NCBI RefSeq assembly: GCF_022440845.1
Contig: NZ_JAKNTO010000001.1
Location: 1,798,001-1,862,000, forward strand
Source of the DNA: Ruminococcus sp. OA3
GTDB lineage: Bacteria > Bacillota > Clostridia > Lachnospirales > Lachnospiraceae
Length of the DNA stretch: 64,000 nucleotides
Direction: 5' to 3'
In this document: positions 43,718 through 51,848 of the stretch, piece after piece
Layout: each line of letters begins with the position of its first letter
Position numbering within the stretch: the stretch's first letter is position 1
Position numbers and translations under genes: made by a program
The notes under the pieces: model-generated
What the model was told of the DNA's origin: nothing
The model's input: the letters and a program-made list of their open reading frames with translations, nothing else
Database searches by the model: none

Positions 43718-44781
43718 GTCTGAAAGTAGAGATAAAGAAAAAAGTAAAGAATTTTCAGCTGGATATTGCGTTTGAGACAAATGGAGGCTGCCTGGGGATC
43801 CTGGGAGCCTCCGGCTGTGGAAAAAGTATGACGCTGAAGTGCATCGCAGGCATCATGACGCCGGATGAAGGATATATCGAGCTCAACGGACGTGTGCTTT
43901 ATGATTCTCAAAAGAAGATCAATATCAGACCGCAGAGCCGTGGTGTCGGTTATCTGTTCCAGAATTATGCACTGTTCCCCAATATGACGGTAGAACAGAA
44001 TATAGCAGCGGGGCTTAAAAAATCAGATGAAGATCTGACCGAAAAGGTACAGCGCATGATCCGGCTTTTTCAGCTGGAAGGACTGGAAAAACGCAGACCG
44101 GGGCAGCTTTCCGGCGGGCAGCAGCAGCGTGTGGCACTTGCAAGGATCCTGGCCTATAAACCGGAGGTGATGCTGTTTGATGAACCGTTTTCAGCACTTG
44201 ATGCGTATTTAAAGGAAGAACTGCAAATTCAGTTCGAAAACATTCTGGAGTTGTATCAGGGGGATGCCGTACTGGTCACACACAGCAGAGACGAAGCGTA
44301 TCAGACGTGCGAGAGGGTCTGCATGCTGGACGAAGGCCGTATCATAAGACAGGGGGAGACCAGGGAAGTCTTTCGCAATCCCAGGTTTATGAAAGTTGCA
44401 AGACTCACAGGATGTAAAAATATTTCAGCAGCGAAAAAGCTGAACGGTAAAAAGGTCTGGGCGACCGACTGGGGGCTGACATTTGAGGTGGAGACAGAAT
44501 TGCCCGAACATTTCAGCCACATTGGCATTCGTGCGCATGATTTTATGCCTGCAGATGAGCAGCAGATAAAAGACGGAAACAATATAATCTTGTGCAGTGT
44601 AAAAGAGATCAGTGAGTCACCGTTTGAATGGAGCATTTTGATCAAAACACCGGCAGCGGACAATTCACTGCTCTGGTGGAAGATCGGAAAAAACCAGATT
44701 GGGTCCAGGCTGGCAAAGAAACTGCCCGACACACTTTACATCGCGCCCGGGGACATTCTGGTGATGGAAGATAAATATTAG
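43714..44781 (+). CDS. modC: Molybdate ABC transporter ATP-binding protein
   Basis: 355 residues. Walker A GASGCGKSMTLKCIAG near residue 30, signature LSGGQQQRVALARILA near 127, Walker B VMLFDEPFSALD near 148, and the H-loop VLVTHSRDEAY. The last 65 residues form a TOBE-like domain that may sense molybdate. ATG at 43714 overlaps the modB stop. A longer frame in the same phase runs back into modB and is not used. A strong terminator follows. Confidence 0.93.
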   Translation: MSLKVEIKKKVKNFQLDIAFETNGGCLGILGASGCGKSMTLKCIAGIMTPDEGYIELNGRVLYDSQKKINIRPQSRGVGYLFQNYALFPNMTVEQNIAAGLKKSDEDLTEKVQRMIRLFQLEGLEKRRPGQLSGGQQQRVALARILAYKPEVMLFDEPFSALDAYLKEELQIQFENILELYQGDAVLVTHSRDEAYQTCERVCMLDEGRIIRQGETREVFRNPRFMKVARLTGCKNISAAKKLNGKKVWATDWGLTFEVETELPEHFSHIGIRAHDFMPADEQQIKDGNNIILCSVKEISESPFEWSILIKTPAADNSLLWWKIGKNQIGSRLAKKLPDTLYIAPGDILVMEDKY

Positions 44782-44794
44782 GACCGGGACACAA

Positions 44795-44838
44795 AAAACG
44801 CTTCTGCCGGCTGATATACAGACCGGCAGAAGCGTTTT
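44795..44838 (+). terminator. Bidirectional terminator between modC and the cold shock gene
   Basis: AAAACGCTTCTGCCGG and CCGGCAGAAGCGTTTT form a perfect 16-bp stem with a 12-base loop, with T runs on both strands. Confidence 0.9.
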
Positions 44839-44869
44839 GGTTTCGACTTAAGCGTTGTCTCTTATATAA

Positions 44870-45070
44870 TTATAATTTTACAACGTTGGCAGCCTGCATA
44901 CCACGAGCGCCTTCAGTTAAGTCATAAGATACAGCCTGACCTTCATCTAAAGATTTAAAGCCGTCGCCCTGGATTGCAGAAAAGTGTACGAATACATCAG
45001 ATCCGTCGTCGCTTGTGATGAATCCATAACCTTTTTCAGCGTTGAACCATTTTACTGTTCCTTTGTTCAT
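44870..45070 (-). CDS. Cold shock protein (CspA/CspB family)
   Basis: 66 residues, a single cold shock domain that binds single-stranded nucleic acid and melts RNA structure. [13 protein letters not shown] (RNP1) and DVFVHFSAI (RNP2) are both intact. GGAGGTAAC precedes the ATG. The gene has a strong sigma-A promoter and an untranslated leader of about 145 bases, as is usual for cold-shock genes whose mRNA folds differently in the cold. Confidence 0.96.
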   Translation of the reverse strand: MNKGTVKWFNAEKGYGFITSDDGSDVFVHFSAIQGDGFKSLDEGQAVSYDLTEGARGMQAANVVKL

Positions 45071-45130
45071 AAGATGTTACCTCCATAAAATAAAAAAAAT
45101 AATAAATTGAAAGAACTGGAAAATAAAAAA

Positions 45131-45186
45131 TCACCAGTTATCACAGACTATATTGTAAACATAATATAATCTCTAATAACTAGTGA
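45131..45186 (-). promoter_or_regulatory. Long-range hairpin in the cold shock mRNA leader
   Basis: Bases 45186-45176 pair with 45141-45131 over 11 positions with one G-U. The loop holds a second stem (TATATT/AATATA at 45149-45168). It is located between promoter and start codon and may be the temperature-responsive part. Confidence 0.5.
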
Positions 45187-45223
45187 ATTACTATTATATC
45201 CAATAACTTCCCGATACGGTTAT

Positions 45224-45252
45224 ATTATAGTCTGAAGATTGTGAAAAGTCAA
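45224..45252 (-). promoter_or_regulatory. Sigma-A promoter of the cold shock gene
   Basis: On the minus strand TTGACT (45252-45247) and TATAAT (45229-45224) are 17 bases apart. Confidence 0.85.
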
Positions 45253-45265
45253 GAAGAAAAAAAGC

Positions 45266-45294
45266 TTTATTTCAAGAAAAATTTCGTGTATGAT
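45266..45294 (+). promoter_or_regulatory. Possible promoter of the pyrCFKD operon
   Basis: TTTATT at 45266-45271 and TATGAT at 45289-45294, 17 bases apart. The -35 box is poor. It overlaps the cold shock promoter on the other strand, so the two units may interfere. No PyrR-type attenuator is seen. Confidence 0.35.
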
Positions 45295-45325
45295 ATGATT
45301 AAGATGAGCACAAGGAGAATCGAAT

Positions 45326-46606
45326 ATGGATATTTTGATTAAAAACGGAAGGATCATCGATCCGGATACAAAACTGGATGAAAAGGCGGACCTGTATATT
45401 GAGGATGGAAAGATCGCAGATGTGCAGCCGACGATCAGAAAAAAGGCAAAGAAAGTCATTGACGCCAGGGGATGTTATGTGATGCCCGGATTGATTGATA
45501 TGCACGTACATCTCCGGGACCCGGGACAGACACATAAAGAGGATGTTGAAACCGGTTCTAAAGCTGCTGCAAAGGGTGGATTTACAACGATCGTAGCCAT
45601 GCCGAATACGAAGCCTGTGATAGATGAACCGACGAGGGTCAGTTACGTGATCAATAAAGCGCTGCAGTGCTCGCCGATCCACGTGCTTCAGACGGGAGCG
45701 ATCACAAAAGGACAGAAGGGCGAGGAACTGGCAGATCTGGAGGGAATGATCAGAGTGGGGATACCGGCTCTGAGTGAGGATGGGAAAACAGTAATGAATT
45801 CCCACCTGTATCTGGAGGCAATGAAAATTGCTGCACAGTATGATATTCCGATACTCGCACACTGCGAGGATATTAATATGGCGAATGGCGGCTGTCTGAA
45901 TGATGATGAGGTGGCAAAGAAGTTAGGGCTGCCGGGCATCAGCAACTCAGTGGAGGATGTCATCATCGCCAGAGATATCTTTATGTCATTTGATACGGGC
46001 TGCAGGCTGCATCTGTGCCACTGTTCTACGAAGAACAGTGAATTGATGATGCGTAATGCGAAGGAAGACGGTCAGAAAGTGACTGCCGAAGTATGTCCGC
46101 ATCATTTTACCCTGACTTCAGAGGATATTAAAGAGGGAAACAGCAATTATAAGATGAATCCTCCTTTGCGTACAAAAGAGGATGTGGATGCACTGAAGCA
46201 GGGGCTGAAAGACGATGTATTTGATGTGATCAGTACGGATCATGCTCCGCACAGACATGCAGAAAAGAGTGGAAGCATGCGGGATGCGCCGTTCGGCATC
46301 GTGGGACTGGAGACGTGTGTTGCGCTGACGATCTCCGAACTTGTAAAACCGGGTGTCATCACGCCGATGCAGATGGCAGAGAAGATGAGTTACAATCCTG
46401 CCAGGATTCTGAAGCTGGAAAACAGGGGATCGCTTGCGGTGGGAAAAGAAGCAGATGTGGTAATCATCGATCCAAATGCGGAATATATCATAGATGCATG
46501 CACATTTGTGTCAAAGAGCAAAAATACACCATTTCACGGACGAAAAGTAAACGGCGAGGTCAGATATACGATCTGCGGCGGAAAAATAGTATATGAGGCA
46601 AAATAG
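45326..46606 (+). CDS. pyrC: Dihydroorotase
   Basis: Closes carbamoyl-aspartate to dihydroorotate in pyrimidine synthesis. The 426-residue class I amidohydrolase has the zinc site DMHVHLRDPGQTHKED near residue 58, MPNTKPVIDEP with the substrate asparagine, ILAHCED, LCHCST and the catalytic aspartate in STDHAPH near 305. First gene of pyrC-pyrF-pyrK-pyrD; genes for carbamoyl phosphate synthesis and aspartate transcarbamylase are not in the window. Confidence 0.95.
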   Translation: MDILIKNGRIIDPDTKLDEKADLYIEDGKIADVQPTIRKKAKKVIDARGCYVMPGLIDMHVHLRDPGQTHKEDVETGSKAAAKGGFTTIVAMPNTKPVIDEPTRVSYVINKALQCSPIHVLQTGAITKGQKGEELADLEGMIRVGIPALSEDGKTVMNSHLYLEAMKIAAQYDIPILAHCEDINMANGGCLNDDEVAKKLGLPGISNSVEDVIIARDIFMSFDTGCRLHLCHCSTKNSELMMRNAKEDGQKVTAEVCPHHFTLTSEDIKEGNSNYKMNPPLRTKEDVDALKQGLKDDVFDVISTDHAPHRHAEKSGSMRDAPFGIVGLETCVALTISELVKPGVITPMQMAEKMSYNPARILKLENRGSLAVGKEADVVIIDPNAEYIIDACTFVSKSKNTPFHGRKVNGEVRYTICGGKIVYEAK

Positions 46607-46617
46607 CGGAGGAATAT

Positions 46618-47550
46618 ATGATAAATAAACTGATAGATAAAATAAAGAAAACGAATGCACCGATTGTTGTAGGTCTTGACCCGATGCTTTCTTATATTCC
46701 GGAACACATCCAGCAGAAAGCGTATGCAGAATACGGAGAAACTCTGGAAGGTGCTGCGGAAGCAGTATGGCAGTTCAACAAGGCAATCGTTGACGCAACG
46801 TATGATCTGATTCCGGCTGTGAAGCCGCAGATCGCCATGTATGAACAGTTTGGGCTTCCGGGACTGACTGCGTTTAAGAAAACAGTGGACTACTGTCATG
46901 GAAAAGACCTGGTCGTCATCGGCGATATCAAGAGAGGGGATATCGGTTCTACTTCTGAAGCGTATGCGGTGGGACATCTTGGGAAGGTGCAGATAGGCAG
47001 AAAGTCGTATTATGGTTTTGACGAGGATTTCGCAACGGTAAATCCCTATCTGGGGTCTGACGGTGTAAAACCGTTTATTAAGGTGTGTCAGGAAGAAAAG
47101 AAGGGGCTGTTTATACTGGTGAAGACCTCCAATCCGTCTAGCGGAGAGTTCCAGGATCAGCTTGTAGATGGCCGGCCGCTCTATGAGCTGGTCGGAGAGA
47201 AGGTCGCGCAGTGGGGAGCCTCCTGTATGGGTGATACGTACAGTTATGTCGGTGCGGTTGTCGGGGCTACTTATCCGGAAATGGGTAAAGTCCTGCGTAA
47301 ACTGATGCCGAAGACCTTTATTCTGGTGCCCGGGTATGGCGCTCAGGGTGGAAAAGGTGCTGACCTCGTCCATTTCTTTAATGAGGACGGACTGGGGGCG
47401 ATCGTGAATTCTTCCCGGGGGATCATTGCGGCATATAAGCAGGAAGTGTATAAGCATCTGGGAGCTGAAAATTTTGCGGATGCTGCGCGGTGCGCGGTAA
47501 ATGATATGGCTGCGGATATCGACGGTGCGTTAAAAAACAGCGGGAGATAA
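46618..47550 (+). CDS. pyrF: Orotidine 5'-phosphate decarboxylase (type 2)
   Basis: Converts OMP to UMP. At 310 residues it belongs to the longer type 2 group (the short type has about 235). IVVGLDPMLSYIPE begins the barrel and VIGDIKRGDIGSTSEAYA carries the catalytic Asp-x-Lys-x-x-Asp. GCGGAGGAA precedes the ATG. It is 11 bases after pyrC. Confidence 0.95.
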   Translation: MINKLIDKIKKTNAPIVVGLDPMLSYIPEHIQQKAYAEYGETLEGAAEAVWQFNKAIVDATYDLIPAVKPQIAMYEQFGLPGLTAFKKTVDYCHGKDLVVIGDIKRGDIGSTSEAYAVGHLGKVQIGRKSYYGFDEDFATVNPYLGSDGVKPFIKVCQEEKKGLFILVKTSNPSSGEFQDQLVDGRPLYELVGEKVAQWGASCMGDTYSYVGAVVGATYPEMGKVLRKLMPKTFILVPGYGAQGGKGADLVHFFNEDGLGAIVNSSRGIIAAYKQEVYKHLGAENFADAARCAVNDMAADIDGALKNSGR

Positions 47551-47556
47551 CAACAG

Positions 47557-48330
47557 ATGAAGAGAAAAGAAAATTGTACGATTGTGGAGCAGAAAGAGAT
47601 TGCGCCCAATATTTTCAGCATGTGGATTCAGACTGACAGGATAGCAGGGGCAGCTGCTGCCGGACAGTTTGTGTCGCTCTACAGCAAAGATAAAAGCCGA
47701 ATGCTGCCAAGACCGATCAGTATATGTGAGATTGACAGATCGCAGGGAAGACTGCGGCTGGTATACAGGATCGCGGGCGAAGGAACCAGAGAATTTTCAC
47801 TGCTGAGGGAGGGGGACGTGATTCCCGTACTTGGACCGCTCGGCAATGGGTTTCCTGTTGACGAAGCCCGAGGCAAACGCGTGATGCTGATGGGCGGGGG
47901 TATTGGCATCCCTCCGATGGTTCAGACTGCGAGAGAGCTGGAATCCAGCGGGACAGTAGCAGTTGCAGGGTACCGCGATGTTTTATTTCTGCAGGAAGAA
48001 CTTAAAGGGCTCTGTGAGGTATATATTGCGACAGAAGACGGAAGTGCAGGGACAAAAGGTACCGTTCTGGATGCGGTGCGTGAACAGGGGCTCACGGCAG
48101 ATCTGGTTTTTGCCTGCGGACCGACACCTATGCTCAGAGCTGTCAAGCAGTATGCAGCTGAACAGAATATACCATGCTGGATTTCGATGGAAGAGAAGAT
48201 GGCCTGCGGCGTGGGGGCATGCCTTGCGTGTGTCTGTCAGTCGAAAGAAGTGGACGGGCATTCTCGCGTTCACAATAAACGGATCTGTAAAGACGGACCG
48301 GTCTTCCTGGCTTCGGAGGTGGAATTATGA
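47557..48330 (+). CDS. pyrK: Dihydroorotate dehydrogenase B, electron transfer subunit
   Basis: 257 residues with an FAD domain (RPISICEIDRSQGRLRLVYR), an NAD domain (MLMGGGIGIPPMV) and a C-terminal [2Fe-2S] site made by CGVGACLACVC and a later Cys. It passes electrons from dihydroorotate via PyrD to NAD+. Six bases after pyrF, and overlapping pyrD by ATGA, as expected for a heterotetramer. Confidence 0.95.
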   Translation: MKRKENCTIVEQKEIAPNIFSMWIQTDRIAGAAAAGQFVSLYSKDKSRMLPRPISICEIDRSQGRLRLVYRIAGEGTREFSLLREGDVIPVLGPLGNGFPVDEARGKRVMLMGGGIGIPPMVQTARELESSGTVAVAGYRDVLFLQEELKGLCEVYIATEDGSAGTKGTVLDAVREQGLTADLVFACGPTPMLRAVKQYAAEQNIPCWISMEEKMACGVGACLACVCQSKEVDGHSRVHNKRICKDGPVFLASEVEL

Positions 48331-49229
48331 GTATGAGGGTAAATCTGGCAGGTGTAGAGCTGTTAAATCCGGTTATGACGGCGTCAGGAACTTTCGGGTC
48401 TGGCACGGAATACAGCGAATTTGTTGACCTGAACCGGCTGGGTGCGGTTGTGACGAAGGGAGTTGCAAATACCCCGTGGTCCGGGAATCCGACTCCCAGG
48501 ATAGCCGAGACATGCGGAGGAATGCTGAATGCGATCGGTCTTCAGAATCCGGGTATCGATGTCTTCTGCGAACGTGACCTGCCATTTCTCAGTCAGTTTG
48601 ACACACGAATCATCGTAAATGTCTGTGGAAAGACGACCGAAGACTACTGTGAGGTTGTGGAGCGTCTGTCGGATGAAAAGATTGATATGATGGAGATCAA
48701 TATCTCATGCCCGAATGTCAAGGAAGGCGGTATCGCCTTCGGTCAGGACCCCAAAGCAGTGGAAGCGATCACTGCTGAAGTGAAAAAACGTGCGAGGCAT
48801 CCTGTCATCATGAAATTGAGTCCGAATGTGACGGACATTACGGAGATGGCAAGGGCTGCGGAGGCGGGCGGTGCCGATGTACTTTCTCTGATCAATACAC
48901 TGACCGGCATGAAAATAGATGTAAACAGAAGGACATTTGCGATCGCGAATAAAACGGGCGGGCTCTCCGGTCCTGCCATCAAACCAGTCGCAGTGCGGAT
49001 GGTCTATCAGGTGGCGAATGTGGTGAAGGTTCCCATTATTGGTATGGGCGGTATAGTAACAGCAGAGGATGCGCTCGAATTTATTCTGGCGGGTGCCACT
49101 GCCGTGTCCGTAGGAACAGCCAATTTCACGAACCCATATGCGACAACAGAGATTATAGACGGGCTGGAAGCATACATGGAGAAACACAAAATAAAGGATA
49201 TCAGGGAATTGATTGGTGCAGTGAGATAA
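48327..49229 (+). CDS. pyrD: Dihydroorotate dehydrogenase B, catalytic subunit
   Basis: 300-residue FMN protein of class 1B that works with PyrK. NPVMTASGTFGSGTEY near the N-terminus, the active-site cysteine in EINISCPNVKEGG near 130, and GMGGIVTAEDALEFILAGA for FMN phosphate are visible. A second ATG at 48333 is possible. A GC-rich hairpin follows. Confidence 0.95.
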   Translation: MSMRVNLAGVELLNPVMTASGTFGSGTEYSEFVDLNRLGAVVTKGVANTPWSGNPTPRIAETCGGMLNAIGLQNPGIDVFCERDLPFLSQFDTRIIVNVCGKTTEDYCEVVERLSDEKIDMMEINISCPNVKEGGIAFGQDPKAVEAITAEVKKRARHPVIMKLSPNVTDITEMARAAEAGGADVLSLINTLTGMKIDVNRRTFAIANKTGGLSGPAIKPVAVRMVYQVANVVKVPIIGMGGIVTAEDALEFILAGATAVSVGTANFTNPYATTEIIDGLEAYMEKHKIKDIRELIGAVR

Positions 49230-49240
49230 GCGGAAGAAAA

Positions 49241-49272
49241 AGCAGCCGGAATTTGCGTGTGTCCGGCTGCTT
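49241..49272 (+). terminator. Hairpin terminator after pyrD
   Basis: AGCAGCCGGA at 49241-49250 and TCCGGCTGCT at 49262-49271 form a 10-bp stem; the T tract is weak (TTCCATATTT). The rest of the 347-base gap up to pyrE shows no gene; the only other signal I see is the promoter at 49490. Confidence 0.6.
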
Positions 49273-49489
49273 CCATATTTGTGTGAGGAGGTCGTGTTTT
49301 TCCGGTGCCGGTTCCACGTCTTTTCTTGAAGAGTTGCCGCACATGCTCAGGTAAAACTGCAGGGATGTGATAACAAGTCTTCGTTTTCACTATAGTATGT
49401 AGAAAGTCGTCTGTCAGCAAGGCATGAGGGCCCAACGATCACGGGGAAGCAAATCAGTAAGAGTTCTGCCAATTAAGTATCGCGATTGA

Positions 49490-49518
49490 TTGAAAACGCG
49501 GGTGATATGTGATAAAAT
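49490..49518 (+). promoter_or_regulatory. Promoter of pyrE
   Basis: TTGAAA at 49490-49495 and TAAAAT at 49513-49518 with 17 bases between, about 58 bases before the start codon. Confidence 0.6.
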
Positions 49519-49576
49519 GGGAAAGATATTTGGCAATTACCTAATGGCAGGAAATGAATAAGGAGAAATTGAGCCC

Positions 49577-50254
49577 ATGGAGAATTATAAGAGAGAGTTT
49601 ATTGAGTTTATGGTAGACTGCGGCGTTTTGAAGTTCGGAGATTTTGTAACCAAAAGCGGAAGAAAGACTCCGTTTTTTGTGAACACCGGATTTTACAGAA
49701 CAGGAGCACAGCTGCGGAGACTGGGCGGATATTATGCGAGAGCGGTGAAAGAAAGTTTTGGATTGGATTTTGATGTGCTGTTTGGACCGGCTTACAAAGG
49801 GATCCCGCTGTCAGTTGCCACATCTATGGCGATCAGCGAACTTTATGATAAAGATATCCGGTACTGTTCCAACCGGAAAGAGGTGAAAGATCACGGAGAC
49901 ACTGGAATTCTGCTCGGAAGTCCGATTCAGGATGGGGATCGTGTGGTGATCATTGAAGACGTAACGACAGCCGGGACATCGATTGAAGAAACCCTGCCGA
50001 TCATCAGGGCGCAGGGGGACGTTGACCCAGTTGGGCTTGTAGTATCAGTGGATCGAATGGAACGCGGAAAGGGTACAAAAAGCGCACTTAGAGAAATTGA
50101 AGAAAAATATGAACTTAAGACTACTGCGATCGTAACAATGGAAGAAGTTACGGAACATCTGTATAATCGTGAGTATAACGGCAAAATTATCATTGATGAC
50201 TCATTAAAGACAGCAATTGATGCATATTATGAGCAATATGGAGTACTGGAATAG
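49577..50254 (+). CDS. pyrE: Orotate phosphoribosyltransferase
   Basis: Joins orotate and PRPP to form OMP for PyrF. The 225-residue protein has the PRPP-binding VVIIEDVTTAGTSIEE near residue 120, YCSNRKEVKDHGDTG with catalytic lysines and LFGPAYKGIPLS. It is separated from pyrCFKD by a terminator and has its own promoter, so it can be regulated on its own. Confidence 0.95.
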   Translation: MENYKREFIEFMVDCGVLKFGDFVTKSGRKTPFFVNTGFYRTGAQLRRLGGYYARAVKESFGLDFDVLFGPAYKGIPLSVATSMAISELYDKDIRYCSNRKEVKDHGDTGILLGSPIQDGDRVVIIEDVTTAGTSIEETLPIIRAQGDVDPVGLVVSVDRMERGKGTKSALREIEEKYELKTTAIVTMEEVTEHLYNREYNGKIIIDDSLKTAIDAYYEQYGVLE

Positions 50255-50268
50255 ACGGAGGGATACGG

Positions 50269-50421
50269 ATGAACGAAAAGACATACAGGACCATGTCACG
50301 TGTCGGAGGCGGCAGTATCGCCCTTGGGATCATCGTGGTGGTCACAGGTGTCGTTACTGGAATTCTAATGATTGTTGGCGGCGCCCGGCTTTTAAAAGAG
50401 AAGTATAAGGTAACCATATAA
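50269..50421 (+). CDS. 50-residue membrane protein of unknown function
   Basis: Starts at ATG 50269 with GGAGGG six bases upstream, 14 bases after pyrE, and ends at TAA 50419-50421. One long hydrophobic segment (about 14-40, glycine-rich, SIALGIIVVVTGVVTGILMI then VGGA) followed by a basic end. Good codon structure and ribosome site support a real gene. No family known to me. Confidence 0.65.
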   Translation: MNEKTYRTMSRVGGGSIALGIIVVVTGVVTGILMIVGGARLLKEKYKVTI

Positions 50422-50432
50422 TGAAATTCATG

Positions 50433-50463
50433 AACTGTCTCAATTGCGATTGAGGCAGTTTCA
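50433..50463 (+). terminator. Hairpin after the small membrane protein
   Basis: AACTGTCTCAAT and ATTGAGGCAGTT form 12 pairs with one T-G and a TGCG loop; only three T follow, so termination may be partial. Confidence 0.55.
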
Positions 50464-50480
50464 TATGTTGAGGAGCGGGT

Positions 50481-50954
50481 GTGAAAACAAAGACCAAGCG
50501 GCGGATCCGGACAGCAGGCTGGATTCTTTTTATCCTTTATCTGATCCTGCTGCTGTACTTTCTGTTTTTTTCGGAATGGTATGGACGTAAAAACTGGATA
50601 GAAGAGGATTACCGGTACAATCTGATCCTGTTTAAGGAAATCAAACGTTTCTGGATTTACAGGGAGCAGCTGGGCATGCAGGCAGTACTGCTGAATCTGG
50701 TGGGAAACGTAGTAGGGTTTCTGCCCTTTGGATTTATCCTGCCGATTCTAAGCAAAAAGCGTCCTAACCTGTTGCTGACAGGCGTTATGGGATTTTTGCT
50801 GAGCCTGTCTGTGGAAACTCTGCAGCTGATCGGAAAAGTCGGGAGTTTTGATGTGGATGATTTATTATTGAATACAGCCGGAGCAGTTCTGGGTTACCTG
50901 CTGTTTTCAATCTGCAATGCGATAAGGAGATGGAAGTATGGCAAAACGCTATAG
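50481..50954 (+). CDS. VanZ family membrane protein
   Basis: 157 residues with four hydrophobic helices and the VanZ pattern: an N-terminal helix, then NLVGNVVGFLPFGFILP near 75, LSVETLQLIG near 112 and FDVDDLLLNTAGAVLGYLLF near 125. VanZ proteins can give low-level teicoplanin resistance in enterococci, but most members are of unknown function. Start is GTG with GGAGCGGG upstream. It overlaps the next gene by 17 bases. Confidence 0.85.
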   Translation: MKTKTKRRIRTAGWILFILYLILLLYFLFFSEWYGRKNWIEEDYRYNLILFKEIKRFWIYREQLGMQAVLLNLVGNVVGFLPFGFILPILSKKRPNLLLTGVMGFLLSLSVETLQLIGKVGSFDVDDLLLNTAGAVLGYLLFSICNAIRRWKYGKTL

Positions 50955-51255
50955 ATATAAACTTGCCCTTGAGGAAGAAGCCGAGGGTGGACGGGCTGCT
51001 CTGTGGATGGCTGCTATATCCGGACTGCTTTTCCTGGCTGCGGTGCTGATATCATTTGTGCTTGCAGGAAAAGCCGGGATTTATGTAGGCACCCTTGGGC
51101 TGACAGGAATCCTGATGGCGGCTGCCGGGTTCATCACAGGACTTGGCAGTTTCAAAGAGAAGCATAAGAATCACCGGTCAAGCACGGCCGGGTCGTTGAT
51201 AAACGGTGTACTGGCGGTATTATGGCTGGCACTGTTTCTGATAGGAGTATCCTGA
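50938..51255 (+). CDS. Small three-helix membrane protein (DUF6142-like)
   Basis: 105 residues with three hydrophobic helices at about 22-44, 48-68 and 85-103 and a basic N-terminus. It resembles the DUF6142 group that I associate with Lachnospiraceae; the match is from memory and weak. Overlap with vanZ and a 2-base gap to the HD gene indicate one transcript. Confidence 0.65.
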   Translation: MAKRYRYKLALEEEAEGGRAALWMAAISGLLFLAAVLISFVLAGKAGIYVGTLGLTGILMAAAGFITGLGSFKEKHKNHRSSTAGSLINGVLAVLWLALFLIGVS

Positions 51256-51257
51256 AT

Positions 51258-51848
51258 ATGAATGAACGATTAGAAAAACAGGCAGCATTTATGCTGGAAG
51301 CAGATAAGGCAAAAAATATTTTTCGTCAGACACATCTGTCCGGTCATGGAAGAAATGAGAATGATGCGGAACACTCCTGGCATATGGCATTAATGGCATT
51401 TCTGCTCAGCGAGCATGCAAATCAGGAAGTAGACCAGCTGAGAGTGATCAAAATGCTGCTGATCCATGACCTGGTTGAAATTGATGCCGGAGATACCTAT
51501 GCATATGATGATGCCGGAAATGAGACAAAGCGTCAGCGCGAGGAAAAAGCAGCAGACCGCATTTTTGGACTTCTTCCCGAAGACCAGGAACGGGAGCTTC
51601 GGGAACTGTGGGAAGAATTTGAAGCATACGAGACCCCGGAAGCATTATTTGCCCATGTACTTGACAATTTTCAGCCATTGACTTTAAATGATGCGAATGG
51701 AGGAAACGACTGGAAAGAACATCAGGTGAAAAAGTCTCAGATTCTAAAACGCAATGAAAAAACTGAGCAGGGGTCTGCTGGAATTTGGAAATATATGAAA
51801 CAGATGATTGAGCGCAATGTGGAAGCGGGAGCGATCATCGATGAGTAA
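51258..51848 (+). CDS. HD domain hydrolase (YfbR/5'-deoxynucleotidase-like)
   Basis: 196 residues. The metal-binding pattern is complete: His in HLSGHGRNENDAEHSWHMAL (about residue 25-45), His-Asp in LLIHDLVEIDAGD near 75, and a late aspartate in HVLDNFQPL near 137. The family hydrolyses nucleotide monophosphates or related phosphates. ATG at 51258 follows GGAG by 11 bases; a longer frame overlaps the previous gene. The next gene overlaps the last codons. Confidence 0.85.
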   Translation: MNERLEKQAAFMLEADKAKNIFRQTHLSGHGRNENDAEHSWHMALMAFLLSEHANQEVDQLRVIKMLLIHDLVEIDAGDTYAYDDAGNETKRQREEKAADRIFGLLPEDQERELRELWEEFEAYETPEALFAHVLDNFQPLTLNDANGGNDWKEHQVKKSQILKRNEKTEQGSAGIWKYMKQMIERNVEAGAIIDE

